Shown here in pieces: positions 35,507-43,666 of a DNA stretch of 64,000 nucleotides. A program made the translations under genes and the position numbers. The DNA comes from Aldehydirespirator sp965220345 (GTDB taxonomy: Bacteria; Actinomycetota; Acidimicrobiia; Acidimicrobiales; Aldehydirespiratoraceae): contig OZ244822.1 of the NCBI GenBank assembly GCA_965220345.1, positions 868,001 to 932,000 on the forward strand. The letters are read 5' to 3'. The first letter of the stretch is position 1. Each line of letters starts with the position of its first letter. The notes beneath the pieces were generated by a model. That model was not told the origin of the DNA and ran no database searches. It was given only the letters and a program-made list of their open reading frames with translations.

Positions 35507-36784
35507 TCAGTTCTGTTGAGGGAGCTGAAGAGGATCGCCGCCTAGGTCTCGGAGTGCTTGCAAAGCATCATCAAGCGTGGATACTCCCACCACCGCAACG
35601 TCACCCGCCCCTTTGAGTGCTTCATCACGCGACGCTTCGGGTACGAGTATCAATTCGGCACCCGCCAAACGGGCAGCTACCGCCTTTTGGGTGACACCTC
35701 CGACATCACCAACCGATTCATCGACTCGCATTGATCCGGTCACTGCGACTCGCTTGCCACCGGTGAGTTCGCCGGGGGTGAGCACATCAAGCATGATCAG
35801 CGTGAATGCCAGACCTGCCGACGGTCCTCCAACCGCTCCAAGGTCGAGGCCCACATCAAAAGGAAGAGGACGCTCATCAATCCGTTCGGTGATGCCCCCG
35901 AGCCCGATGAACGGGCCGCCATGTTCGGGATGGCTACCAAGTGTTACCTTAACGTCTCGCTGATCAGCGCCTTCTAGGCTTTCAACGCTTATCACCGCAG
36001 TGTCGCCGGGCTGCAGTCCGGCTAGCACTTCACGCAGTTCAGTGACCGTGTTGGTCGGCTCACCATTGATTGCCCAGATCACTTCACCGGCTTCAAACAG
36101 TCCGGCGGAGGGGCCGTCCGCGATGACTTCGGCGAACACCACTCCTGTGAAATCAACGACATCAAAGCCGAGTCGTTCAAGAGCCACAATCGTTGCGGAG
36201 TCTATGGAGACGCTCATCTGCTGACGGTTGCGCTGTCTCTGCTCATCATCGGAGCGGCCTCCGAAGATCGCTTCACGGCTATGCAATTCAACGTTTTCGT
36301 CGATTGAGGCTCTGAACCATTCATACAGATTCAGGTTGCTGTCGATGGAGACGGTCAAGACCATAATCTCGCCGTCAGGATCGAACACTTCGGCACCTTC
36401 TATTTCAAGCAGATGCGACGAGGCGATGGCTGAGCCAGGCAGAAAAGCCACTGGATTGTCTTCCCCTGGCAAGAGTTGACCGACCCATCTAGCTGGGACG
36501 ACATTAAGCGCAACGGTCGCTGCTGTCACAACAGCCACGACGGTCGCAACCACAGCAGTCAGCTTGGATCGCCTACGCAGGCGCGCGCCGAAACTCTGTG
36601 ACGGCGAGCTGCCGGACAGCGGTCCGGGCCGCGGCACGGGAGGCGGCGGAGGCGGCGGGGTGGAAGCTAGCGTGGTGGACCGTCCAGTCGTCCCAATTTG
36701 AACATCGCCAATCCAGATGGCATCAAGCAACAAGGTAGCGCCATGGCGACAACCCCGACCACTAGCGAAACCAAGCCTAAACAC
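35507..36784 (-). CDS. YlbL-type PDZ and Lon-like serine protease
   Basis: Up to 425 residues with one transmembrane helix (LTAVVATVVAVVTAATVAL). A PDZ domain reads VFAEVIADGPSAGLFEAGEVIWAIN. The S16 (Lon-like) domain has the catalytic serine in GAVGGPSAGLAFTLIM and the catalytic lysine in GGVTQKAVAARLAG. The first 40 or so residues are not conserved and overlap the start of the divergent gene at 36743, so a shorter start is likely; an in-frame GTG at the Pro-rich segment is one option. The protein is probably an extracytoplasmic membrane-bound protease. Confidence 0.8.
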   Translation of the reverse strand: MFRLGFASGRGCRHGATLLLDAIWIGDVQIGTTGRSTTLASTPPPPPPPVPRPGPLSGSSPSQSFGARLRRRSKLTAVVATVVAVVTAATVALNVVPARWVGQLLPGEDNPVAFLPGSAIASSHLLEIEGAEVFDPDGEIMVLTVSIDSNLNLYEWFRASIDENVELHSREAIFGGRSDDEQRQRNRQQMSVSIDSATIVALERLGFDVVDFTGVVFAEVIADGPSAGLFEAGEVIWAINGEPTNTVTELREVLAGLQPGDTAVISVESLEGADQRDVKVTLGSHPEHGGPFIGLGGITERIDERPLPFDVGLDLGAVGGPSAGLAFTLIMLDVLTPGELTGGKRVAVTGSMRVDESVGDVGGVTQKAVAARLAGAELILVPEASRDEALKGAGDVAVVGVSTLDDALQALRDLGGDPLQLPQQN

Positions 36785-37003
36785 TGGCGCAAATTGATTG
36801 AGGTGTTGCGCGTCTTGGGTTTAGCACGCCAGACAGTGCCCGAACCGGTGGTGGGACTCAAGGCTTATCCGCAATGGTGGCAAAGAGTTGTAGCTCTGGT
36901 GGCGCTGATTGGCCTTGTGGTGGCTATGGGTTTTGTGTTGGCTGCGCTGGTGGGTCTAGTGGTGGTGGTTGCGGGCTTTCTGCTTGAGCAAGCCATCGCC
37001 TGA
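36743..37003 (+). CDS. Small membrane protein
   Basis: 86 residues from ATG 36743, preceded by AAGGTAG with six bases spacing. A cytoplasmic head PKHWRKLIEVLRVLG leads to two closely spaced helices, VVALVALIGLVVAMGFVLAA and LVGLVVVVAGFLLEQ. No known family recognised. It is divergent from the YlbL-like protease, and its neighbour downstream is the HEAT-repeat protein. Confidence 0.6.
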   Translation: MATTPTTSETKPKHWRKLIEVLRVLGLARQTVPEPVVGLKAYPQWWQRVVALVALIGLVVAMGFVLAALVGLVVVVAGFLLEQAIA

Positions 37004-37078
37004 CAAACGATCCGTAGGCATTGACTTAGCGGACCTAGCAGCCAATCCACAAGAACTTTGCTTAATGACCGAACAGCC

Positions 37079-37741
37079 ATGACCGAGCAGTCAGCAGCTG
37101 AGCACCAGAGCAGCCCAAGCACAGCCAGCGCGCGTCGGCGCTGTGCAACTCTTGCTGGTCATTGCGGCGATGTTGTCAAAGCTCGTGCATACCTACACGA
37201 CAATGATGTCACTGTGCGCTGCAGTGCGCTGCGAGCTTTGCAGCGCAGCGGTGACCTGTCTGTTAGTGAACTGCAAAGCGCTCTAGGTGACTCTGAAACT
37301 GTGGTGCGTTTAACAGCTGTTGAACTTGCCGCAGACAACTCTGACATTGCTGTTTCGGTGATAGCAAAACTGCTCAACGATCACGACAGCAGGGTGGTGG
37401 AAGCCGCTGCCTGGGCCTGCGGTGAGAAGATCTCAAACGATCAACAGCCGAACGTTGGACACGCCGTCAACTCGATAGTTGAGACACTGGCACGCCTGGC
37501 TCAACACCACGAAGACATGCTGTGTCGCGAGTCTGCGATAGCTGCGCTCGGTGCGATCTCAGATCCGGCTGGGCTGCCAGCGATTCTGGCGGGGCTTGAA
37601 GACAAGCCCGATATTCGCCGTCGAGCTGTGATTGCGCTGGCTCCCTTTGATGGACCCGAAGTAGACGCAGCGCTGCAGCGCGCTGCCCGTGACCGTGACC
37701 GTCAAGTGCGCGCCGCAGCGACTGAGCTGCTCAATCTGTAG
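37079..37741 (+). CDS. HEAT-repeat protein
   Basis: 220 residues made of helical repeats of about 30 residues. The pattern DVTVRCSALRALQRSGDLS, SETVVRLTAVELAADNSDI, DSRVVEAAAWACGE and RDRQVRAAATELLNL is typical of HEAT repeats. Such proteins are scaffolds that bind other proteins or bilin lyase substrates. The ATG at 37079 is preferred over an in-frame ATG at 37058. It converges on mreB. Confidence 0.75.
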   Translation: MTEQSAAEHQSSPSTASARRRCATLAGHCGDVVKARAYLHDNDVTVRCSALRALQRSGDLSVSELQSALGDSETVVRLTAVELAADNSDIAVSVIAKLLNDHDSRVVEAAAWACGEKISNDQQPNVGHAVNSIVETLARLAQHHEDMLCRESAIAALGAISDPAGLPAILAGLEDKPDIRRRAVIALAPFDGPEVDAALQRAARDRDRQVRAAATELLNL

Positions 37742-37767
37742 CTCTTGTAGCTACCCGAACCCTTCGC

Positions 37768-38772
37768 TTATCCGAACTCTTCGCTGAAGATCGAAAAGTC
37801 CATGCCCAACTGCTCTAGACAGCGTCCCGCACCCTGCACCACCGTCTCCAAAGGTGCCTCAACTCGATTTACTCTCAGCGAAGTCGCCTGCGACAGTCGC
37901 ACGTCCATTCCCTTAAGCAAACTCCCGCCACCAACTAGATAAACACCTCGAGCGATCAGATCCAGAGCCAGTTCAGGAGGCGATTGCGATAGACAGCTCA
38001 GCACCGAATCAACCATGGCAGACACCGGCTCTTCAATAGCTCGACGAATTTCGTCTGGAGTCACCACAGCAGTTTTGGGCATGCCTGACATCAACTCACG
38101 GCCGCGTATCTCAGCAGCATTCTCGTTTCGTGTCGGCGCAGCTGAGCCGACCAGAATTTTGGTGTGCTCAGCTGTCGGCTCACCCACTGCCATGCCGTAC
38201 TCGCGGCGCATGTAGGTCTGGATCGAGTCATCAATATCGAAAGAGCCCACTCTCACCGCCTCAAGGGCCACAATTCCGCCCAGACTAAGCAAAGCAGTCT
38301 GAGTAGTGCCGCCACCAATGTCGATCACCATCGAACCGACCGGCTCATCAATAGGCAAACCCACCCCGATGGCCGCAGCCACAGGCTGATCCAACAGTCG
38401 CACCTCAATAGCTCCAGCTCTGCGAGCAGCTTCCATCACAGCCCGCCGCTCCACTGGCGTGATCGCTGAAGGCACGCACACCACCACACGAGCTCGATTG
38501 ATTTTGTTGACTCCCACTTGGCGCAGCAGGATCCGGATCATGTCCTGAGTGATCTCAAAATCGGTGATCGCACCCATGCGCAAAGGACGACGGGCCACGA
38601 TGTGTGCTGGCGTTCTTCCCAGCATTTGCCGAGCCTTGTGCCCCACTGCTAGCAGTTCGTTGGTGGAAGTGTTGAGAGCTACCACCGACGGCTCGTTCAG
38701 CACCACCCCACGGCCACGGGCGTAGACCAGCGTGTTGGCTGTGCCTAAATCTATGGCTAGATCTTGGGGCAC
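37768..38772 (-). CDS. mreB: MreB-like actin homologue
   Basis: Protein of 334 residues. The phosphate-1 motif is AIDLGTANTLVY and phosphate-2 is VIDIGGGTTQTALL. The adenosine motif GVYLVGGGSLLKGMD is present, as is the connecting VVVCVPSAITPVERRAV. MreB filaments guide lateral wall synthesis. No mreC, mreD, pbp2 or rodA follows in the window, so it may serve another shape or polarity role in this organism. The downstream gene on the minus strand is not linked. Confidence 0.85.
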   Translation of the reverse strand: MPQDLAIDLGTANTLVYARGRGVVLNEPSVVALNTSTNELLAVGHKARQMLGRTPAHIVARRPLRMGAITDFEITQDMIRILLRQVGVNKINRARVVVCVPSAITPVERRAVMEAARRAGAIEVRLLDQPVAAAIGVGLPIDEPVGSMVIDIGGGTTQTALLSLGGIVALEAVRVGSFDIDDSIQTYMRREYGMAVGEPTAEHTKILVGSAAPTRNENAAEIRGRELMSGMPKTAVVTPDEIRRAIEEPVSAMVDSVLSCLSQSPPELALDLIARGVYLVGGGSLLKGMDVRLSQATSLRVNRVEAPLETVVQGAGRCLEQLGMDFSIFSEEFG

Positions 38773-38775
38773 GGA

Positions 38776-39147
38776 TCAGCGCTCCGAAGCAGCGGGCAAG
38801 TCCAGCGGGGCTTCTGCCGTGTTTTGGACGATGCGTTGTTTTTCGGTTTGTGGTGAAGGCTCTTGGCTTTTGGTGCCGTTACTGTTTGCGTTGATTTTGT
38901 TTGCGGCAGCGATTTGGTCGGGTGCTGACGATGGCGATAACGAGTCGTGATAGTCGCTGTCTACTGGGTCAAGCATGTAGATCCCGCTGGAAGGCCCAGA
39001 GCGCTCAGAAGAGTGCGACAAAGACTCAAGACGACGCAAAGGTGAAGCGGGTCGCCTCCAAGTGATTTTTCGAGCCATCCAAAAAAACATCGACAAGATC
39101 GTGGCCACACCCAGCGATGCCACCACCAAAAGAACCGATCCTCTCAC
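38776..39147 (-). CDS. Small single-pass membrane protein
   Basis: 123 residues. An N-terminal helix SVLLVVASLGVATILSMFFWM is followed by a basic patch and a long disordered tail rich in S, N, Q and P. No family recognised. Its ATG overlaps the moaE stop by four bases and its stop is three bases from the mreB start, so it probably belongs to a moaE-x-mreB transcription unit. Confidence 0.55.
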   Translation of the reverse strand: MRGSVLLVVASLGVATILSMFFWMARKITWRRPASPLRRLESLSHSSERSGPSSGIYMLDPVDSDYHDSLSPSSAPDQIAAANKINANSNGTKSQEPSPQTEKQRIVQNTAEAPLDLPAASER

Positions 39148-39725
39148 TGCTGGACCTCTACTAGAGCCTCGGTAGAAACCTCGTCGCTGATACCGGCGGA
39201 TTCGGTTTCGAGGGACTCTGCCTCACTGGGAAACTGTGCCTCACTGGGAAACTGTGCCTCACTGGGGACCGATGCGATGTGCTGAGCTTCGAGACCCCAG
39301 CTGGTGCCGCCCTGCCAACTCTCGCGTTTCCAGATCGGCACAGTGGATTTGAGAGTGTCGATAGCGAAACGAGCAGCTTCAAAAGCGGCATCTCGGTGAG
39401 GAGAAGATACGGCCACTTCCACAGCGGAATCGCCGATCGCTACTTCACCCACCCGGTGCAGCATGACAATACGGCCTAGTTCAGGCCAGCGATTTCGCAT
39501 CTCTTCAGCAATCGCCGACAGTCGCGGCTCTACCTGATCTTCGTAGGCCTCGTAGCTGAGCAAATCCACCCCCGGTCGATCCTTGGAATGGTCGCGAGCG
39601 GTCCCGCTGAACTGCACGACTGCGCCACACCCGGCTACCTTTGACCACTCCGACACCAGCGATGAGGGCAGAGGATCGGGTGACAAGCCAAGCCAAGTAT
39701 CGCCGGTATCAGGGGGTGTTAGCAC
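39144..39725 (-). CDS. moaE: Molybdopterin synthase catalytic subunit
   Basis: 193 residues. The core matches MoaE: GAVVQFSGTARDHSKD, LSYEAYEDQVEPRL, VMLHRVGEVAIGDSAVEVAVSSPHRDAAFEA and the active-site lysine in VPIWKRESWQGG. MoaE inserts sulfur into precursor Z with MoaD. The C-terminus carries about 50 extra residues, including PSEAQF tandem copies coded by an 18-bp repeat, which are not expected in the family. No other molybdopterin gene is in the window. Confidence 0.85.
   Translation of the reverse strand: MLTPPDTGDTWLGLSPDPLPSSLVSEWSKVAGCGAVVQFSGTARDHSKDRPGVDLLSYEAYEDQVEPRLSAIAEEMRNRWPELGRIVMLHRVGEVAIGDSAVEVAVSSPHRDAAFEAARFAIDTLKSTVPIWKRESWQGGTSWGLEAQHIASVPSEAQFPSEAQFPSEAESLETESAGISDEVSTEALVEVQQ
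39219..39266 (+). repeat. 18-bp tandem repeat within moaE
   Basis: Units TGCCTCACTGGGAAACTG at 39219-39236 and 39237-39254, with 12 bases of a third copy. They encode repeated PSEAQF in the C-terminal tail of MoaE; the length keeps frame. Confidence 0.85.
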
Positions 39726-39729
39726 AGCC

Positions 39730-40818
39730 TTAAACGCTAGCGCGGCGGTTTCGATGCACTACCAAAGCAACGACAACGACGACAGCTATAAGCCCTGATG
39801 TCAGCAGCAGCGCAAGCGTTAGCAACAGCTCTTGGCGGCGCCGAGCGGGCAGCGTTTCAAGCGGGGTGGGCTGATTAGCAACCACCCACGCTTCCTCGTT
39901 GCTGTGAGAAGGTGCCCAACCCAAGGCCCGCAGCCGGTCGTTGGCTACAACCCATGAATGCGTCGTATACGGCACCACGCCTGGCGGTGTCGGAGCCAGA
40001 CCCGAACGCCAACGCAATGCGCTCAAGATTCGCACCAGATACGACGGCGCACGCAAGCGAGGCCGCGGGCCTTCGAGTTGTGCCAGAGTGCTCGGAGGAA
40101 TCCAGCCGTCGGGTGCCACGTTGAGTGTGCCGTCGTAGCCAATTAAGACTGCGGTGACTACAGCCGCAGCCAGATCATCAGCGTGCAGATACTGCATCGG
40201 CGGATCGCCGTCGGCTGCTACACCCGACCGGGTTGCTCGCAGCGTGTTGGCAAGATGTCCAAGCCAATCTTCGGCCACCACTGCACAGGGCCGCAAAATG
40301 GTGACAGCGCGACCTGGGGCTTGAGCCCACTGCTGTGCCAGCCTTTCAAGCCGCAGCCGTTGCAGTCCCCAGTCAAAATCAGGATTAGGGCGAACTGGAG
40401 AGTCTTCAGTGATCGGCACTGGATTGCCCTTCCAGGCACCGTAGACCATCGCCGATGACATCACCACGAGATGTCCTACACCAGCAAGGGTCAAAGCATC
40501 CAGCACACGATGCAACAGGGCCACTTCCAGTTCGACTTCGACAGGGTTGAGAGTGCCTGCGGTGACAGTCGACGCGAAATGAACCACCGAGTCGGCACCG
40601 CTGAACAGTGTCGCTAAATCAGCGTCGGCCAGATCCGCCTGTTTGGTGGTTACCGACGGGCATGGCTCAGAGAACTCAGAGAACTCAAAGGTCGGGTTCT
40701 CGGTGGCAGCGCCCTTGTCAATGGCCACCACCGACACTGCCGGTTGCTGGCGAGCTAGCTGCGCCACGACCCTGCGTCCGACCGAGCCTTGAGCGCCTGT
40801 CACCACTACTTTGGTCAT
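39730..40818 (-). CDS. NAD(P)-dependent epimerase-like protein with C-terminal membrane helix
   Basis: 362 residues. The dinucleotide motif TGAQGSVG follows the first strand. The serines SSAMVYG are at about 121-127. Where the extended-SDR family has YxxxK, this protein reads WGLQR at 150-154, so the usual catalytic tyrosine and lysine are replaced. The C-terminus has one helix, LLLTLALLLTSGLIAVVVVVALV, followed by a basic end, which puts the domain in the cytoplasm. It may bind rather than convert its substrate. Confidence 0.7.
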   Translation of the reverse strand: MTKVVVTGAQGSVGRRVVAQLARQQPAVSVVAIDKGAATENPTFEFSEFSEPCPSVTTKQADLADADLATLFSGADSVVHFASTVTAGTLNPVEVELEVALLHRVLDALTLAGVGHLVVMSSAMVYGAWKGNPVPITEDSPVRPNPDFDWGLQRLRLERLAQQWAQAPGRAVTILRPCAVVAEDWLGHLANTLRATRSGVAADGDPPMQYLHADDLAAAVVTAVLIGYDGTLNVAPDGWIPPSTLAQLEGPRPRLRAPSYLVRILSALRWRSGLAPTPPGVVPYTTHSWVVANDRLRALGWAPSHSNEEAWVVANQPTPLETLPARRRQELLLTLALLLTSGLIAVVVVVALVVHRNRRASV

Positions 40819-40906
40819 GTCCAGCCTTCCGAGGGATCACCTAGAGTCGTGTCGCATTCAGCGGGCGGACTCCACAATCTCTGTTTCATTCCCATACCAT
40901 GCCCAC

Positions 40907-42244
40907 ATGAGCGGAGATCCGCCAACAGCTAACAGCGGCGATGCCGATGCCAGCGACGAACCCCTTGAGGGTAGCGACGATCTTTTTGAGAGTCTCAAAG
41001 ACCTTGCAGGCTTCGAGAACCTTGAGGATCTTGGCGATCAAGAAAATCTCGAAGACATCAATGACCCAGATGCGGGCAACCAGAATCTTTTGAGCGGAAT
41101 GCAAGACTTCCCGTTGTTCGGGGGACTAATGCAGATGCTTGGTCAGTACGCGCCCATTGGCGGGGGAGCACGCGAGGTAGCACGAGCTGTGGCCAGCGGT
41201 GGGACTTCTGAACAAAACATTGACCCGGTTGAGCGAGTGGCTATCGAACAGTTAGTGCGAGTGGCCGAGCTGCGAGTAGCCGATGCCACAGGCCTGCAAC
41301 CGTCACGCGGTGCCGGGCTGCGAGTGGAAGTAGTTAACCGCACCGGTTGGTCTGACCGCACCGTTAGTGACTACCACGAACTGTTCGCAGCGCTCACCAA
41401 ATCGATGGCGAACACTGTCAGTGACTCCGACAACGAACCTGATGAACCTTTTGCGGCCATGATGGCTGCCGTTACCAAGATGGCGGGGCCAGCTTTGATA
41501 ACTGTCGGTTCTGGTGCCATGGTGGGACAGCTTGCTCAGACAGCTCTAGGCGGTTATGCGCTGCCAGTGCCGCGGCCTATCGACAAACCGATGCTGGTTG
41601 CGCTACCGAACGTTGACGAGTTCGGCGAACAGTGGTCTCTCGACTCGGGTGATCTGCGCTTATGGGTTTGCCTGCATGAGGCTCTGCATTGCGCGGTATT
41701 CGGGGTCAACCATGTGCGTGCAACGGTGAACGAACTGCTGCTTCAACACGCTGCGGGCTTTGAGTTCAACCCGAATCGTTTCGAGGAACTGCTAGGTGAT
41801 TTCGACCCGCTCAGCGCTGGTCCTGAAGCTTTTGCCGATTTGCAGTCGCAGCTGGGCAGTCCCGAAGCTTTCTTGGGAGCCGTGCGATCACCAGCTCAAC
41901 AGGAGCTGCTGCCGAAGTTAACTGCTTTGCTTGCAGCCATTGGCGGCTACGTTGATCACACCATGGACCGTATCGGTGCTGAACTGATCGGCTCTTATGA
42001 CCAGCTATCTGAAGCGCTAAGACGCCAACGCACAGAAGTAGCTGCATCGCACAGTTTTGTGGAAAGGCTGCTCGGTTTGGAACTTGACTGGGCTCAATAC
42101 GAGCGCGGTGCAGCGTTCGCTTCGGGTGTGGCTGAACGAGCTGGTTCACAAGAACTGCAGCGCTTGTTTGCTGATCGCAGCAATCTGCCCACCCCCGCTG
42201 AAGTGGATGCGCCAGGTTTGTGGCTAGCTCGTATTAATCTTTGA
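40907..42244 (+). CDS. Zinc-dependent metalloprotease-like protein (DUF2342 type)
   Basis: 445 residues. A central HExxH motif LWVCLHEALHCAVFG with a distal acidic region suggests a zincin fold typical of DUF2342, common in F420-using actinobacteria. The acidic N-terminus is low in complexity (ESLKDLAGFENLEDLGDQENLED). The ATG at 40907 has GGAG-like bases upstream only weakly; an upstream in-frame ATG at 40811 overlaps the divergent gene. Its C-terminal region ELQRLFADRSNLPTPAEVDAPG is conserved in the family. Confidence 0.7.
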   Translation: MSGDPPTANSGDADASDEPLEGSDDLFESLKDLAGFENLEDLGDQENLEDINDPDAGNQNLLSGMQDFPLFGGLMQMLGQYAPIGGGAREVARAVASGGTSEQNIDPVERVAIEQLVRVAELRVADATGLQPSRGAGLRVEVVNRTGWSDRTVSDYHELFAALTKSMANTVSDSDNEPDEPFAAMMAAVTKMAGPALITVGSGAMVGQLAQTALGGYALPVPRPIDKPMLVALPNVDEFGEQWSLDSGDLRLWVCLHEALHCAVFGVNHVRATVNELLLQHAAGFEFNPNRFEELLGDFDPLSAGPEAFADLQSQLGSPEAFLGAVRSPAQQELLPKLTALLAAIGGYVDHTMDRIGAELIGSYDQLSEALRRQRTEVAASHSFVERLLGLELDWAQYERGAAFASGVAERAGSQELQRLFADRSNLPTPAEVDAPGLWLARINL

Positions 42245-42324
42245 ACTTTGATGTGGTTCTTACTAGCTGTCGATCAAGTTTTGTTTTAGACCAAGTTGTA
42301 GAGACCAAGTAGTAGTGCTGCTAG

Positions 42325-43656
42325 CTAGAGATCAGCGGTTCCAATGTCGGGGTCAAGATCAGGGTCAGAGTTGGGATCGGTTTTAGGGTCGGTTTTTGGG
42401 CCAGGTTGGGGTTGACCTCTTGTGATGGTGGTTCGGCGGCGACTAATCACGAATGACAGCAGCGCAGAAATCATTCCTAGCGCTACCAGCACCGAACCCA
42501 GTCGAGCCGGGATCGGCAAAATCACTGGAACAAAAGCGCCCACCACCCAAGCAATCTGAAAGCGCGCCTCAAAACGCGAGAAGGACCGTCCGTGGTTGGC
42601 ATCAGGAGCATCTCTTTGCACCAACGAATCAAATGCCAGCTTGCCGACAGCAGCCGAAAGCGCCACACCGCCCGACAGCACCACCATGCCTGTTAAGCCA
42701 CCAGAGATCGCGCCCAGCAAAGCCATTGACAGCAGCACCGTCAACGATCCAAGCAGAATTACCTCTTCTATCTGACTGCGTCTCAGCCGAGGTGCCAGCT
42801 GCACTCCACCGAACGCGGCTAGCCCCGCTGCGGCTACCACCATTGCGTAATGCCAGATCGGGGCACTTGGATCACCAACAATGTCGATACCTCGCTCAAC
42901 GGCCACGGCACCGCCAAGAGCGGCACCATCCGCGCTTACATCAAGCCCTTCTTTGCCGCCTCTCAGCTCAAAAGCCAAAAGGAAAGTGACGAACCCCACA
43001 GCGCTTCTCATTACCGCCATCACCCACGCCGACGACAGGATCGTGGCCGCACGCAGTTCGTGGCGCTCCGCATCGCTAGGACGTTGAGATGCAACAGGCA
43101 CCTTCGGTAACTGCAATGTCATCAGCGCAGCAATCAAATATCCAACAGAAGCTGCGCCCGCAGCCACGCCAGGGCTCCCCACAAACGCCAAGAGAGCACC
43201 GAAACTCGCGCCAACCAGGCTCATCACAGCAGCGATCAATGCCAGACGGCTGTTGGCTTGCACCAGGTTGATCTTGGAAGTGACGTAGCGAGGCACTACA
43301 GCGCTCTTGGCCACTGCATAAGACTTCTGAAACACCAGCAAAGTGAAGGCTTCTGGGAAAAGCCAATAGGTATCGAGATGGCGGATCATCAACAAAGCCA
43401 CCACGAAGCGTCCGATGTTGGTCACCAAAATCATGGCGCGGCGACCGCCTGCCAGCCTGTCGATGACCGGACCAATCAAAGGTGTAACCACCGCGAACGG
43501 TGCAACCGTCAAAGCAAGATAGAGAGCGATCCGGTCACGGGCTGCGTCAGGACTGATCGAAAAAAAGATTGAGCCAGCTAACGCTACTGCTATCACCGCA
43601 TCGGTAGCGGTGGAAGCGGCGTGAGTTCGGGCTAAGCGTTGAAACGGACTGAACAC
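42325..43656 (-). CDS. Major facilitator superfamily transporter
   Basis: 443 residues with about 12 hydrophobic segments. The sequence opens FQRLARTHAASTATDAVIAVALAGSIFFSI, which resembles drug or lipid efflux MFS members. The loop after helix 2 has PLIGPVIDRLAGGRRAMIL, matching the DxxxRR signature. The cytoplasmic tail has repeats of DP (TDPKTDPNSDPDLDPD). Substrate cannot be told. Its start is 10 bases from the ppk stop, and both are on the minus strand. Confidence 0.75.
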   Translation of the reverse strand: MFSPFQRLARTHAASTATDAVIAVALAGSIFFSISPDAARDRIALYLALTVAPFAVVTPLIGPVIDRLAGGRRAMILVTNIGRFVVALLMIRHLDTYWLFPEAFTLLVFQKSYAVAKSAVVPRYVTSKINLVQANSRLALIAAVMSLVGASFGALLAFVGSPGVAAGAASVGYLIAALMTLQLPKVPVASQRPSDAERHELRAATILSSAWVMAVMRSAVGFVTFLLAFELRGGKEGLDVSADGAALGGAVAVERGIDIVGDPSAPIWHYAMVVAAAGLAAFGGVQLAPRLRRSQIEEVILLGSLTVLLSMALLGAISGGLTGMVVLSGGVALSAAVGKLAFDSLVQRDAPDANHGRSFSRFEARFQIAWVVGAFVPVILPIPARLGSVLVALGMISALLSFVISRRRTTITRGQPQPGPKTDPKTDPNSDPDLDPDIGTADL

Positions 43657-43666
43657 CCGGTGCCCT

